NCBI RefSeq assembly: GCF_963678635.1
Contig: NC_087064.1
Location: 25,400,189-25,464,188 of the forward strand
Length of the DNA: 64,000 nt
DNA from: Symsagittifera roscoffensis
Taxonomy: Eukaryota > Xenacoelomorpha > Acoela > Convolutidae
Reading direction: 5' to 3'
The notes under the pieces were generated by a model. That model was not told the origin of the DNA. It saw nothing but the letters and a program-made list of their open reading frames with translations, and ran no database searches. The position numbers were made by a program, and so were the translations under genes. Each line of letters opens with the position of its first letter. The first letter of the stretch is position 1. Below are positions 1-12,669 of the stretch, piece after piece.

Positions 1-480
1 CGACAAAACAAAATTAATTTAAAATGCTTTGTCTTTTCTGGATTTTTAGTTGCTATTCGTCCCGAATACTATAACGAAAAACCTCGATGGTTAGAGGGAA
101 CAATGAAGTTTTCAAACCTCTTCATGTATGCACAAAGCGAACAGATTTCTTAATTGACTGAAACCAATCATGTAGGCTGAAACCAATCATTTAAAAAATA
201 TTCTCCACTCAAACATCTCTAAGTTAATAGTACATGTTTTTATAACCTTAACAAAACCACAAACAAATTCATAAACTTAAAACAACAAAAAAAATTTCAA
301 CAATTTTCAATTTTAAACTTAGTTGGCTCGTTCGCTCATAGTTTTCCACACACAAACAAACCTTAGATTTTTCTCTCCCTCTTTCTGTTTTTATTTGTCG
401 TTCAGACGCTCTAAGACTTCTATATTCTTCTAATAGTCTTTCTGCACCATGAGTTCACGAATTTCAGAAGCAACTAAGAT
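1..480 (+). repeat. Dispersed repeat, copy A (partner at 61915-62430)
   Basis: This stretch aligns by eye, in the same orientation and with gaps, to 61915-62430. Shared landmarks are a 'ggttagagggaacaatgaa' type segment, a 'caatcatg' block, a 'ccactcaa' block and a run leading to 'tttttgtcgttcagac' or its variant. The copies differ at many positions, so they are old. The repeat probably starts before the window. No coding capacity is conserved between the two copies, so a non-autonomous element is likely; the family is not identified. Confidence 0.5.
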
Positions 481-3245
481 AATTTGTGCGGCTCGGCTGA
501 TAGTCTTCAGGCAGTAACGATTTTTTGCTTACTGTAAAAATGGTTAACTCAAGTCACACATGAGATTAAGAAAAAGGGCTGTATAACATTGACTCAAAGG
601 TCTGGGACCTCTGAGTCGGAGACCGCTGTTTTGCCTCAAACAATCGCAGACAATTCACGGATCATTTACGACCTTGAACTTTAAGATCGTTACCGCTGAA
701 AAACTACTATTAGAGTATCCTACCACTCTAGATAGAGTTAATTGCGCCTCAATGGCCAGGTGCCTAAAAACCTAAAGCACCTGAATGCCAATAAAAACAA
801 AATTGAGACCTCAAATGATCACCATTATTTTTTATGGGACAGTGTACACTTGATCCTTTTCAGAAAGAGCAACGTAAAACTCACTCCACCTCAACATAAC
901 AAGATAAAACACACTCAACTAGATAAATTCAAGTACTCACATCTTGACAACAACTTTGGAACTAATCCGGGACTTGGTTAGGTAATGTAAGTATAACCCT
1001 AGAGGTTTTGTGTAATTAGAACTCATGAGGTTTTTTTCAAGTTGCTCAATTAAGTTTTGAACCATTGAGTTACTTCAGTGGGCGACCCTCCCAATGAAAA
1101 TGCTTCTTACTCTACAAGTTGCACTCTCGTATACACTCAGTGTGCTCTCTGTCAGGATACAGACAATTCTCCTCATTTTTTTGTTGTGCGTAGACAAATT
1201 GCGAATATCAATTTGACTCTCGCTTATATTCTTTCGACTTTCCCGCAATTTTTATTTCAGCTGTTCTATTCCATGATGTAGGTATTTCAGTTGCCAAGAG
1301 AAACTTGAGTATGACCGAGCTAACTCAAAGTTTTTAAAAGTTCAATTCAAACCAAAACAACTCAAACTTCTCTCATATGACCGACTGGCTTAGACTCAAG
1401 ATCGATGTCGTCATCGTGCGTCGTCGTTGTGCCGATGAGCCTCCAGAAGACCAGCAATTGAGATACAGTACCAGTGGTCATTTAAAGAAGTTTGCTGCTC
1501 ATGAAAATTTTATCTACTCACCAAAAACCAAAGCGATATGAACTTGTCATGCAAAAGCTCAAGAGTTTGTAGCTGTCATTCTCTATACTTCCGTTTTCCC
1601 TCTCTCCTCTCTTCATTCCTATGGAAAGGCTGTCTCTGAAATGGTATCTTCGCATACAACAAAAGACGTAGTTCAATTCCCCCGCGCTGTGTTTTCAAAT
1701 TCTCAGCTGTTTACCAAGTCAATGTTTATTGATGCCGATCGATGGATGTGTAAGCAAATCTGGGCGCCGAACAGAAAGCGAGGAAAAACTTGTGAACTTT
1801 GAATGCTTTGTAGAGAACGAGCCAATGTCATCCAGGCTTTTTACCTGTGTGGTGAGAGAAAACCATACCTTTGCAGAACGGTTTAAGGGCAGTGGGCTTA
1901 ATTTTTTAAAACACATTCTTCATCACATTCATCTCAAATAGGTTTTGCGAAAGACCCTTCAGAAGCTTTGACTTTTTCTAAGCGTTTTACCAAAGACTCT
2001 AGCAGGAGTATTACGCAAACAAAAAAAAACGTTTGGTAAACCTGAGTCGTCCGCAGCCCAGAGCATGCCGGTGGAGTATCTTTGATCATCGTGTGTCGTG
2101 GTTGACTCAGTGACTTTATTTACGCTTTTATCGGCTGAGGACCTAGCGTCTACTTGCTTGTAGGCGCTATATAATTCAAGGTTTTGTCAGGGTTTGATCT
2201 GCTATTCTAAAGTTACATCCTCAGCATCACATTTTAAGCATGCGAAGATCAGACCCCTGGTTGAAAGGAGATGATTACTCAAAACCCATCCCATTTAGGC
2301 AAACAGCAAAAGAAACTTACTGTTTTTAGGGATAAATAATTCAGATGAATTTGGAAGTGTTCATTGGGGGTGAAAAAAGTCATTTAAATCTTGGCATACC
2401 ATTTCAACCTAAATTGCATCAGCAATTCGGCATCCGAGGGGTTAACAGGTTCCAAGTAAGGATATATATGATACAACCTGTAAAGCTTTATTTTATCTGA
2501 AACCATTCTCCTGTAATAAATGATATAGGCGAAGACAGAGAAATTTTTTTCCGGAAAAAACTCAAGTGTAATTATTAAGTCAACTCGCACTGAGACGATA
2601 ACCTCACTTGAGATAAAGTCTATTATTTTTAGCTAAATTTTTCGACCTATCACATTAATTTTATTTGCTACATCAGATGACAAGCAAGAATGACTCTAGG
2701 CTGAGTCACAAATCAGAACCACATTTTTTTCAAAAGAGCTGGTTCGATTTGATAGACTTACGATAAACAGTAGGCCTTTGGCACTCACCTTTGAGGTTGC
2801 AAAAGTGGAGTTTTCTGTGTTTTGTTTTAAATATTACATCAACGGCAGGTTTAGTTTTAATTACGAGGAGTGTGCAAACAGACGGTTTTTTCTGGAAAAC
2901 GTGCTGGAAAGATGCGCTCAGTTTCATGCGAAAACTCCTTCTGTCTGGTCTCTCATTTAGATTTGCGACATTTTTTTGGCTCAAAACATCTCTCAAACAT
3001 GTGATTTCCTTGATAATCAGAAAAACTTATTTTACTATCTGCGCAAAAATTAGCTTTTTGAGTTTCGGTTTTTTAAGACGCTACATTTGCAAAGTGGGTG
3101 CTTGCCGTTACCAAGCGAGCAGCAATTTTGATGTTGTGATCAGTTTTTGTTTTAGAATCTGAGAAAAAAATTTTAACGGCGGTTTTCGTTTGTGAAGAGT
3201 TAGTTATCTTCTGGCTCACGATATCCAAAGTTCGGCAGATAGAAA

Positions 3246-3320
3246 TTGACAGACGTTTGGTTGATTGAACTTGACAGGCGTTTGGCTGATTCAACTTGAC
3301 ATGCGTTCGGTTGATTGAAC
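3246..3320 (+). repeat. 25-bp minisatellite, three copies
   Basis: Three head-to-tail 25-bp units start at 3246, 3271 and 3296. Each begins TTGACA, contains GCGTT or ACGTT, and ends TTGATTGAAC or TGATTCAAC. Units differ from one another by two to four bases. Confidence 0.85.
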
Positions 3321-3954
3321 TTCGCGGTAATCAAATTGGTCCCAGGAAAATTTGTCTCAGGTCGGTTGTTTGTAAGTTAGATAGAGAATAATTAGATTTA
3401 ATTGTAAATGCACCGAAATTCAGTGGCAATTAAAAGCAATTGGACCATCTTATAATTCTGACTTATGCAAAAATTCGGGAAAAAAAACTTTTTTTTTCAA
3501 TAAAATTTTTACATTTGAGAACATATGTTGTTTAAGCAGCAAGGATTGACAGCAAGCACGAAAGATTGCAGCCAACAATTTGCCTTTTTGAGGTCAGGCA
3601 GATAAAAAACGATTGTTTTTTGTTTTGTTTTATGAAACCATTACTACGTTAAAATTAAGTTGAAAAGAGTATTAAGTACCGAACCCGCGCCGAAGGGACA
3701 TGTTTTTTAACTAAATGTAGCCTAAGCGCATCTCCGTATACCGCTAGTTGAGTTTTACTGCGTTTTTACTTCAAGCTATCATGTGTAATTCACGCTTGAT
3801 TTCAATTAAGAACACTCCAATGTGGCCGCAAATTATTTTTAAGTAACAAATGATGTGTCTTGGAAAATTTTTGGATTTGAAAGTTTGAATCTTTTATTAC
3901 TAAAACACTTTAGAGATTCTAAATAAATTCTATAAAAAATTAGGATAGCCAGTT

Positions 3955-4600
3955 GCTCTGCAAGTAAGACAGAATGTTCCGACCGCAGTCTTAAAAAAAA
4001 TACAAAACAAAGTTTTTTTTTACAAATTGATGTCGTTTTTTTCTGCATGTTGTGATACAAAAATCTGAACAAAAAAGTAGAATTTAGGCATATTGGAGAG
4101 TCATAGTAAAATAGGTCAATTGGAAAACAGTTTATAAAGAAAAATGGCTGACTAGAAAAAGGAAAAACAAAATTTTAAAAAATTTAGAAACAAACTTCAA
4201 AAAATTTTTCAAGTTTTTCTACACAATTTTTTGAATTATGAAGTTTTTGATTCGCAAAATTGCGCAAAAAAACTTAAGAAAATACCTTTTTTTTGAACAA
4301 AACTAAGTTTTCACGACTGAAATTAAGCTTAGAAAACTATTGCAAGCATATACGGTCACCTTATTAGCGCGAAATTAGACCAAAAATCAAAAATCTTAAA
4401 CCGGTTTTTATCGACACAGTGAAAAAATTTCATTTTTCTCTAATATTGATCGAATCGCGACTTAAGGGGCTTTAATGTGATATATCGCTCATCCCAGTTC
4501 AATCATTATTTGTGGTACCTGATTTTGCGTGGAAAAAAACACCCGAATACAAAGTTCCAGCCAATTTTCAATGGTCGGAACAATAAGCTTTTAGAAAACT
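3955..4600 (-). repeat. Dispersed repeat, inverted copy of 34300-34950
   Basis: Read on the minus strand this matches 34300-34950 over several blocks: a segment around 'gaatgttccgac', one around 'ctgtttcccaattt' or its variant, one around 'caggtgccacaaataat', and one around 'caatggtcggaac'. Substitutions and indels are frequent, so the copies are ancient. No protein is encoded. A non-autonomous transposon is the simplest reading. Confidence 0.55.
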
Positions 4601-5342
4601 GATGAATAGTACTTTCTCCTTCTTTCTCCTTTTTTCCATGCCAGTAGATGAGAATTCTGAGTTTTTAACATTTATTTTTTTTTTCAACGTCCATTTTGGC
4701 CACTTTTGATGGAAATTCATACAATTTTGTTAGAGGACAAAGATCAATTTATCTTAACTTTCCTTTGTGAAAGTACCAAAAGTTGGAATGAAATTATTAC
4801 CCAATTTTTCCGGTTTCGAAAATACCAAATATGTTGACTCATTACACTCAAATTTGTAATCTTTCTTAACGGTGGGTCAAACTTGCAGCATTTTTTTTTT
4901 CATTTTCTTAAAGAGAAAATTGACCTTTCTTTTCGAGAAAGATTGCCTAAGCTCTCTGTTCCAATTTTACTTAACATGCCGAGTAGCGCTTTTTAGTTGC
5001 GGTTTTCCGCTCTAAATCTAGTCGCCCATTTTTCTATGTTGCACCTAGTACACTTCATTTTTTTATTTTCCACAAAAGTACATAGTTTTATGATTGGGTT
5101 GGTATTTTTTCAGCCAATTTTCGACTTTTTGATGAAGCGTGTTTAGAGCAATTGTTTTTTATCATCTGAGGAAAGTAGTTGATTGGAGCTCAAATGAAAA
5201 CAATTTTCATCTGTGATCTTTTTGTGTTAAGATTAGCAGGTTTGAAAGTTACTAATTGGGCCATAATTGGACAATGAACGAGCAAAAGATTGCAATCTTA
5301 TAACACGCGTAGAGGGCGGATTAAATTGTTCCAAATTGAATA

Positions 5343-6125
5343 CTCAGGTTGACCACCATACATCTAAAATATTTATCATACAATTCCATACATCAAATGT
5401 ATGGAAAAAAGATTGTCATAAAATTTTCATACAATTTCCAAAAATCGTTGAAAAAAGATATAAACTAATTTCTGTGGCTGTTTGGTTCTTTTAAATCAGT
5501 CTGGTGATAAAAACCCAAGGTTTTTGTTTTTTGAAAAAAATGGAAGTTACATGGAAATTGTCTGACTAGCATTTTTTATTGGCGATACAAGTAACTTCGA
5601 AAGGGCCCAAAAGTTTTTTTGTTTTTTTTTTCAGCCGCAAATCGAGTTTTGTACTCAAACGAACATTTTCCAAAAAATTTTTTTGCATGCATAATTCAAT
5701 TTTTTGTGCGCATAACGTAGTTCTGGATACCTTATTATTGGACTTTTTTTCGTTTTCGTTGAAAATTCCTATTTCTTTTGTATGGGATGTTTATGTATGT
5801 CTTGATCAAAGTCTGATAGTTTTAAAGTTCAATTTTAAAGTATGTTACTTTCGTTTTATCAATTGTGAAAGACAGCTCTAAAACAATTCAGGTTTTTTTT
5901 GCATTGTAAATACAAAACAATCCAACCTTTGGTGCTTTGATGCTTTGAGTAAACTTTTTGGTTTATGGAAAATAATTCTCATACATTTTTCATATATGGA
6001 AAAATGATTATCGTAGAGATTTCATACATCTTTCTGTACGAATGGAATTGTATGGAACTTTATGGCAAGGAGTTTTTCACAAATGGAAATTGTATGATAA
6101 GAAGTTTTGGTCAACCCGGGTCGTT
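5343..6125. mobile_element. Foldback or MITE-like element with imperfect terminal inverted repeats
   Basis: The left end (about 5346-5450) and right end (about 5990-6122) are imperfect inverted copies. Both carry GGTTGACCA, then a TATCATACAATT segment, then further CATACAAT and CCAT blocks. The roughly 550-bp interior has no recognisable protein. This fits a non-autonomous DNA transposon of about 780 bp. I could not find a clean target-site duplication, so the ends are approximate. Confidence 0.4.
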
Positions 6126-6742
6126 AAAATTCTCCTAACAAAACAAAAAAAGTGAAAACTTTACATGTGTTTTGTTAAGTTGGGTTGCGTTAGGACAAAA
6201 ACTGCTGGCACAACAAAATTTCAGAATTTACCAGTATTATGTTTTTGTAAAATTCAGGCCCAAATTGCTACCCTAAATTTTTTTTAAAGCTTATTGAGTC
6301 AAACTTTTTGAACTTAAAATTTTTGTTCTCATCTAGAATCTAAACTACGACAGGTTTAAACATATGTTCTACTCCCATTAAAATTTCCAAAATCGCATTT
6401 TTAGAAAAATTCGACCTAGAATTCCCAGCGATATTTTGTCTACTTGGAAGCCCACACCCTCTAGGTTATTTTTTCTTCTTGATTTTTTCATGTACACTTT
6501 AGTATCAAATTGAAATCTACATTGAATTTTTTCCACGGACGCTTACAAAAGCTACGAGTCGTTTGGTACATTTTCAAAAAATAGTTGCTTGTTTTTGCAT
6601 AGTTATTTAATTGAAGTAAGTGCACTGTTATTCACACGTGCTTTTTTTCTGAATGAAAAGTTTAAGTTGTCAGCGGCAAAGCTTATGCATTTTATAATTA
6701 TTATTGTACTAACTTGATAGACTAACTTTAACTTCAATAAAA

Positions 6743-9214
6743 ATGACGCAAAGATCGAAAAAGTCTCATTACATTTTCAATCGATACGTGCGGACACCAC
6801 AACCGGGCTCAAACCTCGAGCAGCATGAAGGACAGGAAAACGAACTTGAGTCGAAGAGTTTATTGAAATCACAAATCGAAAAGGGCGATCATGAAAAACC
6901 AACCCGAATTGAAGAAGAGAATGAACCAGTACAAGATACGACATCAATATCTTTACACTTCGCAAACCAAGATGCTAAAAGACAATCTAAAACACCTGGA
7001 TCTAATGTTTCCAAGGTCCAGACAGGTACTAAATCTGCAGCCAGAAGTGGCAAAGATTCCAGGGCGCTTTCCAGTAGGGCCAAAACTGCAGTGGTTCCTT
7101 CTAAACCTGGGTCAAGATTGAAGTCAAACCAGTCGCAGAAACCAGGGTCAGCGCAGAATAGATCTAAGATTGTGAAAAGTCAGGGAACGCCTGGATCTGG
7201 AAAAGAAGACGATGAGGCTGACAATGCAAGGATGCAGCGCAGTTTGAAAGACAGAATTCTCCACTTTAGCGAAGGAGAAGGTAGCGACGAAGATGGAAGC
7301 GGATTTGACGAGTTTGCGAGTAAGTATCTGCATTTAAATTTATTTGAAAAAAGTTAACAAATGTATGTTTTTGCATCAAATATTCTTAAAATGATTATCG
7401 CGATTGTTACGAAGTAACTGGATTATTTCAAAACTTTATTTGACTGAGTTAGGTTTAGAAATTATTGATTTTCAGGTGAAGATGACGAAAACTGGGACGA
7501 ATCTGCTAGTGTTACTCAAGCACCTAGGGGATCTACGCGTGAACGAATTGAACAGTTGCGAGAAGAGCCGGATGAAGAACTCTCTTGGGTTCCAAAGTTT
7601 ATCACGGCCGCCGAAGCAGTTCTGCCTGGAACAGACAGTGACTACGACACAGACCTTGAACTAGATGATGTGAAGATGAAACTCGAAATTGGGATCCAGA
7701 ACATCTACGAGGGATCCGGTCGGACTATGTACGAGGCCACTTGCCGGACAGAGGGAGTTGTCCCGATCTCATTCATGATGGAACGAATGGAAAACCGATG
7801 TGTGACGATGCGCCATCACTACATGAATGACAGGGAAGCAGTGTGTCTTGCCAACGGACTCAAACATAACACTATGACAGAAGAACTAGACCTCGTTGAC
7901 AATGGAATCGGGACAATCGGCGGCAGAGCTTTTGCTGAAATGGCTGTCAAGAACAAATTTCTGCTCAGACTTAATTTAGCCCAAAATAAATTAGGAAATG
8001 AAGGGGTTTACCCGTTCTACAGGGCACTAGAACGTCACGACAATTTACAGACGTTAGTGTTACGTAATAACGGACTGACTAGAACCGGTTTGAAGGAGTT
8101 CTGCAAAGCGTTGAGACTAAATAATGGACTACAAGTTTTAGACATCTCGGAGAACTTGCTGGAAGCTCAAAGTGCGATGCTAGTTTTTGAAGCACTTATG
8201 CAAAATCTGAGTCTCTTCGACCTTGACATTTCATGGAACCGCATCCAAGGCGACAAGGTTTGGAAATTGTTCGCAAAAATGCTCAAAGCAAACAACTCAT
8301 TGGAGATTTTTAACTTCGCCAAAAACGGAAGCGGCGACCGGTTTTTCTCTCTGACGTTCAAAATGTGGAAAAAACAGGGCGGCATTAAAATGCTGGACGT
8401 GAGTGAAAATAGACTGACAATGCTAGCTGTCAAGAAAATGTCACTGGCGTTGACTAAAAACACGACCTTGGAGTATCTGCGACTCGGAGGAAACCAAATC
8501 GGAGACGATGGAGTTGTTTGGTTGCTGAAAAAAGTTCTGAACAAAAACATGACAATTCGAGTTCTCAGCATTGAAAACGTTCGTATTTCTCCCGAGATGA
8601 TGGAAACAATAGCCGAACTGCAGTCCGACAACGACCGATTCATCATCATTTACGGAAACGGACGAGATATTAGTTCACATGTTGTAGGGATCATCGACAA
8701 AGTGGTTAAATACATGAAAGAAAACGAAATTCCGCCGCTTGAGTTGTACTTCCAGAAGCCGACCAAATCAATTCCTCCTTCGGCAATTAACAAAGTCGAG
8801 TTGGACGAACTGGAAAAGCTGAAACTCGACAGCGTAATCCATCGGCTCAAATTACTCAATATAAACTTCAACGATGACCAAATTAGGAAACTATTGCTCT
8901 ATATGGAAGTGGATACTGTAGATGACATCAAAACGATGGTGTTCAACAAACCGACAGGTCTTGAGTCCGACGACGAAGCAAGCGACGAGCTGTTCTCGCT
9001 GAATGCATGGGAACCAAAAATGCACAGGTGGCTGGAAAAACAGCTGAAGCTGTTGACTGCAATAGAAATAGCAGATTTCTGCTGGAATTTCCACAGATAT
9101 TTTTTGTATCTCAAGGCCAAAATAATCGCGACTCGAGAGCAACAAAACGTGCTGCTGGACTCAAAAGTTCTGAAACTTATTACTCTCAGAGAGCTAACAC
9201 AGCAGTTCAAATAA
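6743..9214 (+). CDS. Leucine-rich repeat protein, LRRC74-like (two exons)
   Basis: Exon 1 is 6743-7319 and exon 2 is 7476-9214. The 156-bp intron starts GTAAGT, ends TTTTCAG and splits an AGT serine codon. The joined product is 771 aa. Residues 1 to about 225 are polar and probably disordered, rich in Ser, Lys, Gly and acidic residues, with acidic runs on both sides of the splice. Residues about 278-295 carry a YEATCRTEGVVPISF segment like that before the repeats in LRRC74 proteins. Residues about 329-560 form roughly eight RNI-type LRRs of about 28 residues, with LDLVDNGIG, LNLAQNKLG and LRLGGNQIGDDG motifs. The last 200 residues are mostly charged and helical. The ATG was chosen because it opens the frame after A-rich sequence. 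LRRC74 assignment is from remembered family pattern; RNI LRRs are protein-binding scaffolds and no catalytic function is implied. It has no operon-like neighbour. Confidence 0.8.
7320..7475 (+). other. Phase-1 intron of the LRR gene
   Basis: The donor is GTAAGTATC and the acceptor is GATTTTCAG. Removing it joins two acidic stretches in one frame and completes a serine codon. The intron reads on for 12 codons past the donor and then stops, so retention would truncate the protein before its LRR domain. Confidence 0.8.
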
Positions 9215-12200
9215 TGTTCACACAGTTCAGATATCTCTTAAGCAACTACACCCTCCTTCGGTACCTAGTATAAGTACAACACCCCTGCGAAGAACTAATT
9301 TGGTGGCTAAGCTTATTCAAATATTGAACAAAATAACGAGTTTTGCCTTTTAGCGAAATCGAGAGGTGAGACGGGAGAGAGGGGGAGGGGATGTTTAAGA
9401 GGTCACAGTTCAATTATCATATTTGATTTTAAAAAATTTACTTAGTTTGTAAAGGTAAGAATCAATTTCGTTTTATCTGTCTGAAAAATTGTTCATATTT
9501 TTTTCAAACGCAATTTTATTATTAGAAGCAGTCAATTTAACATTTATTTTGGCAAATATATGTAAGGATATGGTGAATGTGCGAAAACCAATATTGAGTT
9601 AATCATTTCAGTTGATTTTTGCAGATTGTGATATTATATCAAAGCCATTTCATTCTTGATCCACTCAAAGTTTAAATGAACCATCAAACAATTTATCCAA
9701 CTATCAAACAACTATAATATTTCTTTATATAAAATAGGATAAAATTAAATTTCATTTTTTTTCAATTTTTTTAAATAAAATTTCTTTTCGTTTTCATGAT
9801 CTTCAATTTGCCAAAACACTAGCAGTTTTTTGCAGAATCCATAATTTTTCATTTTGCAAAAAAATCTGATAATCAAAATCCATTTTCGAAAAAATAAAGT
9901 CAACCTCGAGGCCAAGCTGCGTTTTGCAAACACAAGCGAAGAAAATCCAAAAAAAGAGCTCTGAACAGGCAAAACAATTAGGAAAAAAAGAAAAAATTAG
10001 AAATACACCTTGAAAAAAAACTTTAAAAATAGGCTTTGAGATTAAGAGTACCACCTTCTTACATCTGATCTACGACCGCTTGTAGTTTTACTAACACTAG
10101 CTACCAACAAAGCAGCAAAAAGTCGAGCAAAAAAACTATTTCAATGTTCCGGACTTGAATCTCCGAATAGATAATTAGGAATTCACTGTTGTCCTCGCAT
10201 ATGCATCAAGGTCATTTCAATGTAAACTAATGGTCCAGCTAATGCTGGATGAACCCGTTATATTATTTTAATCATATATTACACTGATACGGAAATGCGT
10301 AATTTTCAAAAATTCGAAAAAATGGACACTTCACAAAACCCTATTTAAATCTCTGCATTAGTAGGAGATTAGCTGCTTATATAAGGGAAAATTACTACTC
10401 GTTCTTGCAATTGAATTTCTTATCTCAGATTTGGCTGCGTAGTTTTCGAAAAAAAAGTGAAAAAGATTCCAAAAAACTATTTAAAAGCCGAAAAAATGGT
10501 TTTTTTTTGTTTTTTTTTCCTAAATACATGAACTATTCTCCATTGAAAAAGAGAAGAGTCTCTTATGCAGAGAAAATTTCTACGCCATGATTTTAAATTT
10601 AAGCCTTAATATCAGACTTAACTAGTAGTTTTCTAAAAAAAATTAAAATTTTCAAAAAATAGATTTTCCCGAAGTCCACGAAGTCCATATCGGCTTTTCT
10701 ACAAGAAAGGTTAGGGTGAAACAATGAACTATTCACCTCAGAATAAGCAAATTAATTTTTGAAGAAAAAAAAGTTTCCGAAAAAAAGGGCAAGTTTTCCA
10801 AAAACTGAACCTTTTGTCAGGCCAAATTTTTCCAAAAAGTAGGGCGCAGGGAAGATTATTATTTTTGGTTACACCCTTAACCTCCGATTTAGCCGGGTAG
10901 TTTATGGTAGAAGTTTCAAAAATTACCCAAAACGTCAAAGCTTGGACTGGATTGAGGCCATCATTTTTTTTATAATGAGTTTATCAAATAACTGCTAGGG
11001 AAGGGGAGAACCCCACGATTTGTTCTTTGGATGAAAACCTTTATCTTAGATTTGTGGACTTAATATTTTAGAAAATCAAAAATCAAAACGAATGGGTCAA
11101 ACATCCCACTACTGAAGCATTTGAACGCCGTAGAACGTGGGTTAAAATGAAAGAGACCAGTGAAACTTGCATAGAAGAGCAGTCTGTTTGTCCATTGGTA
11201 CCATTTTTTGAGAAGACGGTACAATAGTTTTCGACAGAGAGGCAAAACGGAGCTTCACGCCACTTAATAAACAACACGAACATAAAAAAGTAGAAAAATT
11301 GAATTTTGTTGAAAACATCTGGGTGGGCCAAAATGTTCGTATATCTCAATAAAAGAAAATTATGGGCCCAGCGAAAGCCGGAGGTAACTGTTCGATACTT
11401 TTTGAATTTCGTTTTTTTATGCGGGTTGAAATAGGTAATTTCAGAAATTGGACTTCGCTCACAATGTTAATTGTTGTTTTTTAGCAATAATCTTCCCAAA
11501 AAAAATATTGAAACTCCGCTTCTGTAGAAAAAAATTATCGCAATCTGCAACTTCAATTGAACCTAAAGATCCAGGTTTGGCGGAATAGTTCTGAAGATAA
11601 GACAGAAAATTTCGAAAAACAGTCAAAGAGTCAAAAATTTGGTTTTTCCGATGATGTTTTATACTACCCCTAATCTCTACTGAACCCACTAACCTCGCAA
11701 GTTTGGGAAGTTATTTTTTGGGAATGGTCAAAAAATGGAAAAATCACTACTCAGAGTTCCATAATTTGAGGTGTAAAAAAATTGTGCGTAGCCGCTTCTG
11801 GAGGGGAATTTTATTTGCTCCACTCATTGAAACAAAAGTCTCAGTCTTGGTAGGTTAGTTTTTGAGAAAACGCAAAATAAAACGTTAAAAATACTGATTA
11901 AACTTTCCCACACAGTTTTTTTTGAAGGCAGTACACAAAAGGGTAAAGCAAAGTGATCAGGGGACTATTTAAGCACACAAGGGTATAGTCGGCCTTTCTA
12001 TGAACTCTCTCTTTTTGAACAATGGTAGACCAGTTTGTGAGGAAAAAATAAAATGTTTGCAAAAAGTGATAAATTCTTCCATAGCGTCTGAAACATTAAA
12101 TCCAAAAAAACCAATTCTATACATCAGACAGGACTTCTAGGCAAGTACACAACGCAAAACAATTAAAACTCAAATAAGCAACTGAAAAAAACTTCTTGCG

Positions 12201-12669
12201 AAGCGGAAACAAGGCCGCCAATCATTAAGCAGCAACCAGTTACGCGAAACAAAAACTAATTTTATAGAGAAATTAAAAATATCAAGTTTGCCCTGGTACT
12301 AACATGTAGTAACTAAATCCCACCCATTAGGGGGGATTGGATGTTCATGAAATTGAGCATGTCAGCTGCATATCTCCGGTGGGGTCTCTGCAATTTCCCT
12401 AATCCCAAAGACACCATCAGAAGTGATTCGACTGATTTTTGATAAACTAGCTATTAACCCCAAAAAAATCTACCGTCCGATTTGATAAAACTTGCTAATT
12501 GCAAGCGTAATTAGAATTAAAATTTCTGCGACAAGTGCAAAAAATTTCCAGAGCGTTGCAAAAAAATTTAAATCCCGTATATTTTCATAGTTCCTGTTTT
12601 TTCAAAAAGGACAAAATAATAGCCAAAAATAAAAACAACAACATATGCCAATTAATTGCTCATGCCTAA
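9215..12669. other. Intergenic degenerate repetitive DNA
   Basis: No coding exon is recognised. Between about 10400 and 12060 a loosely conserved segment recurs: a TT/GG core, then a 'tagttttcgaaaa' type tract and an A-rich stretch. It is seen near 10420, 10600, 10880, 11050, 11560, 11680 and 11850, and several spacings are near 170-180 bp. This suggests an eroded tandem repeat different from the satellite to its right. Confidence 0.35.

Larger units (their letters stand above)
481..6742. other. Intergenic, gene-free AT-rich DNA
   Basis: No convincing coding exon is visible. Open frames here are short, have no family motifs and are rich in Phe, Lys and Ser, as expected from T/A-rich random sequence. 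The interval holds the small tandem repeat, the inverted dispersed repeat and the foldback element listed separately. I saw no clear promoter for the LRR gene that follows; its ATG at 6743 is preceded by an A-rich tract. Confidence 0.5.

Noticed and set aside
1078-3162. Short plus-strand ORFs in the left intergenic DNA
   Set aside because: Composition follows local base content and no family motif is present.
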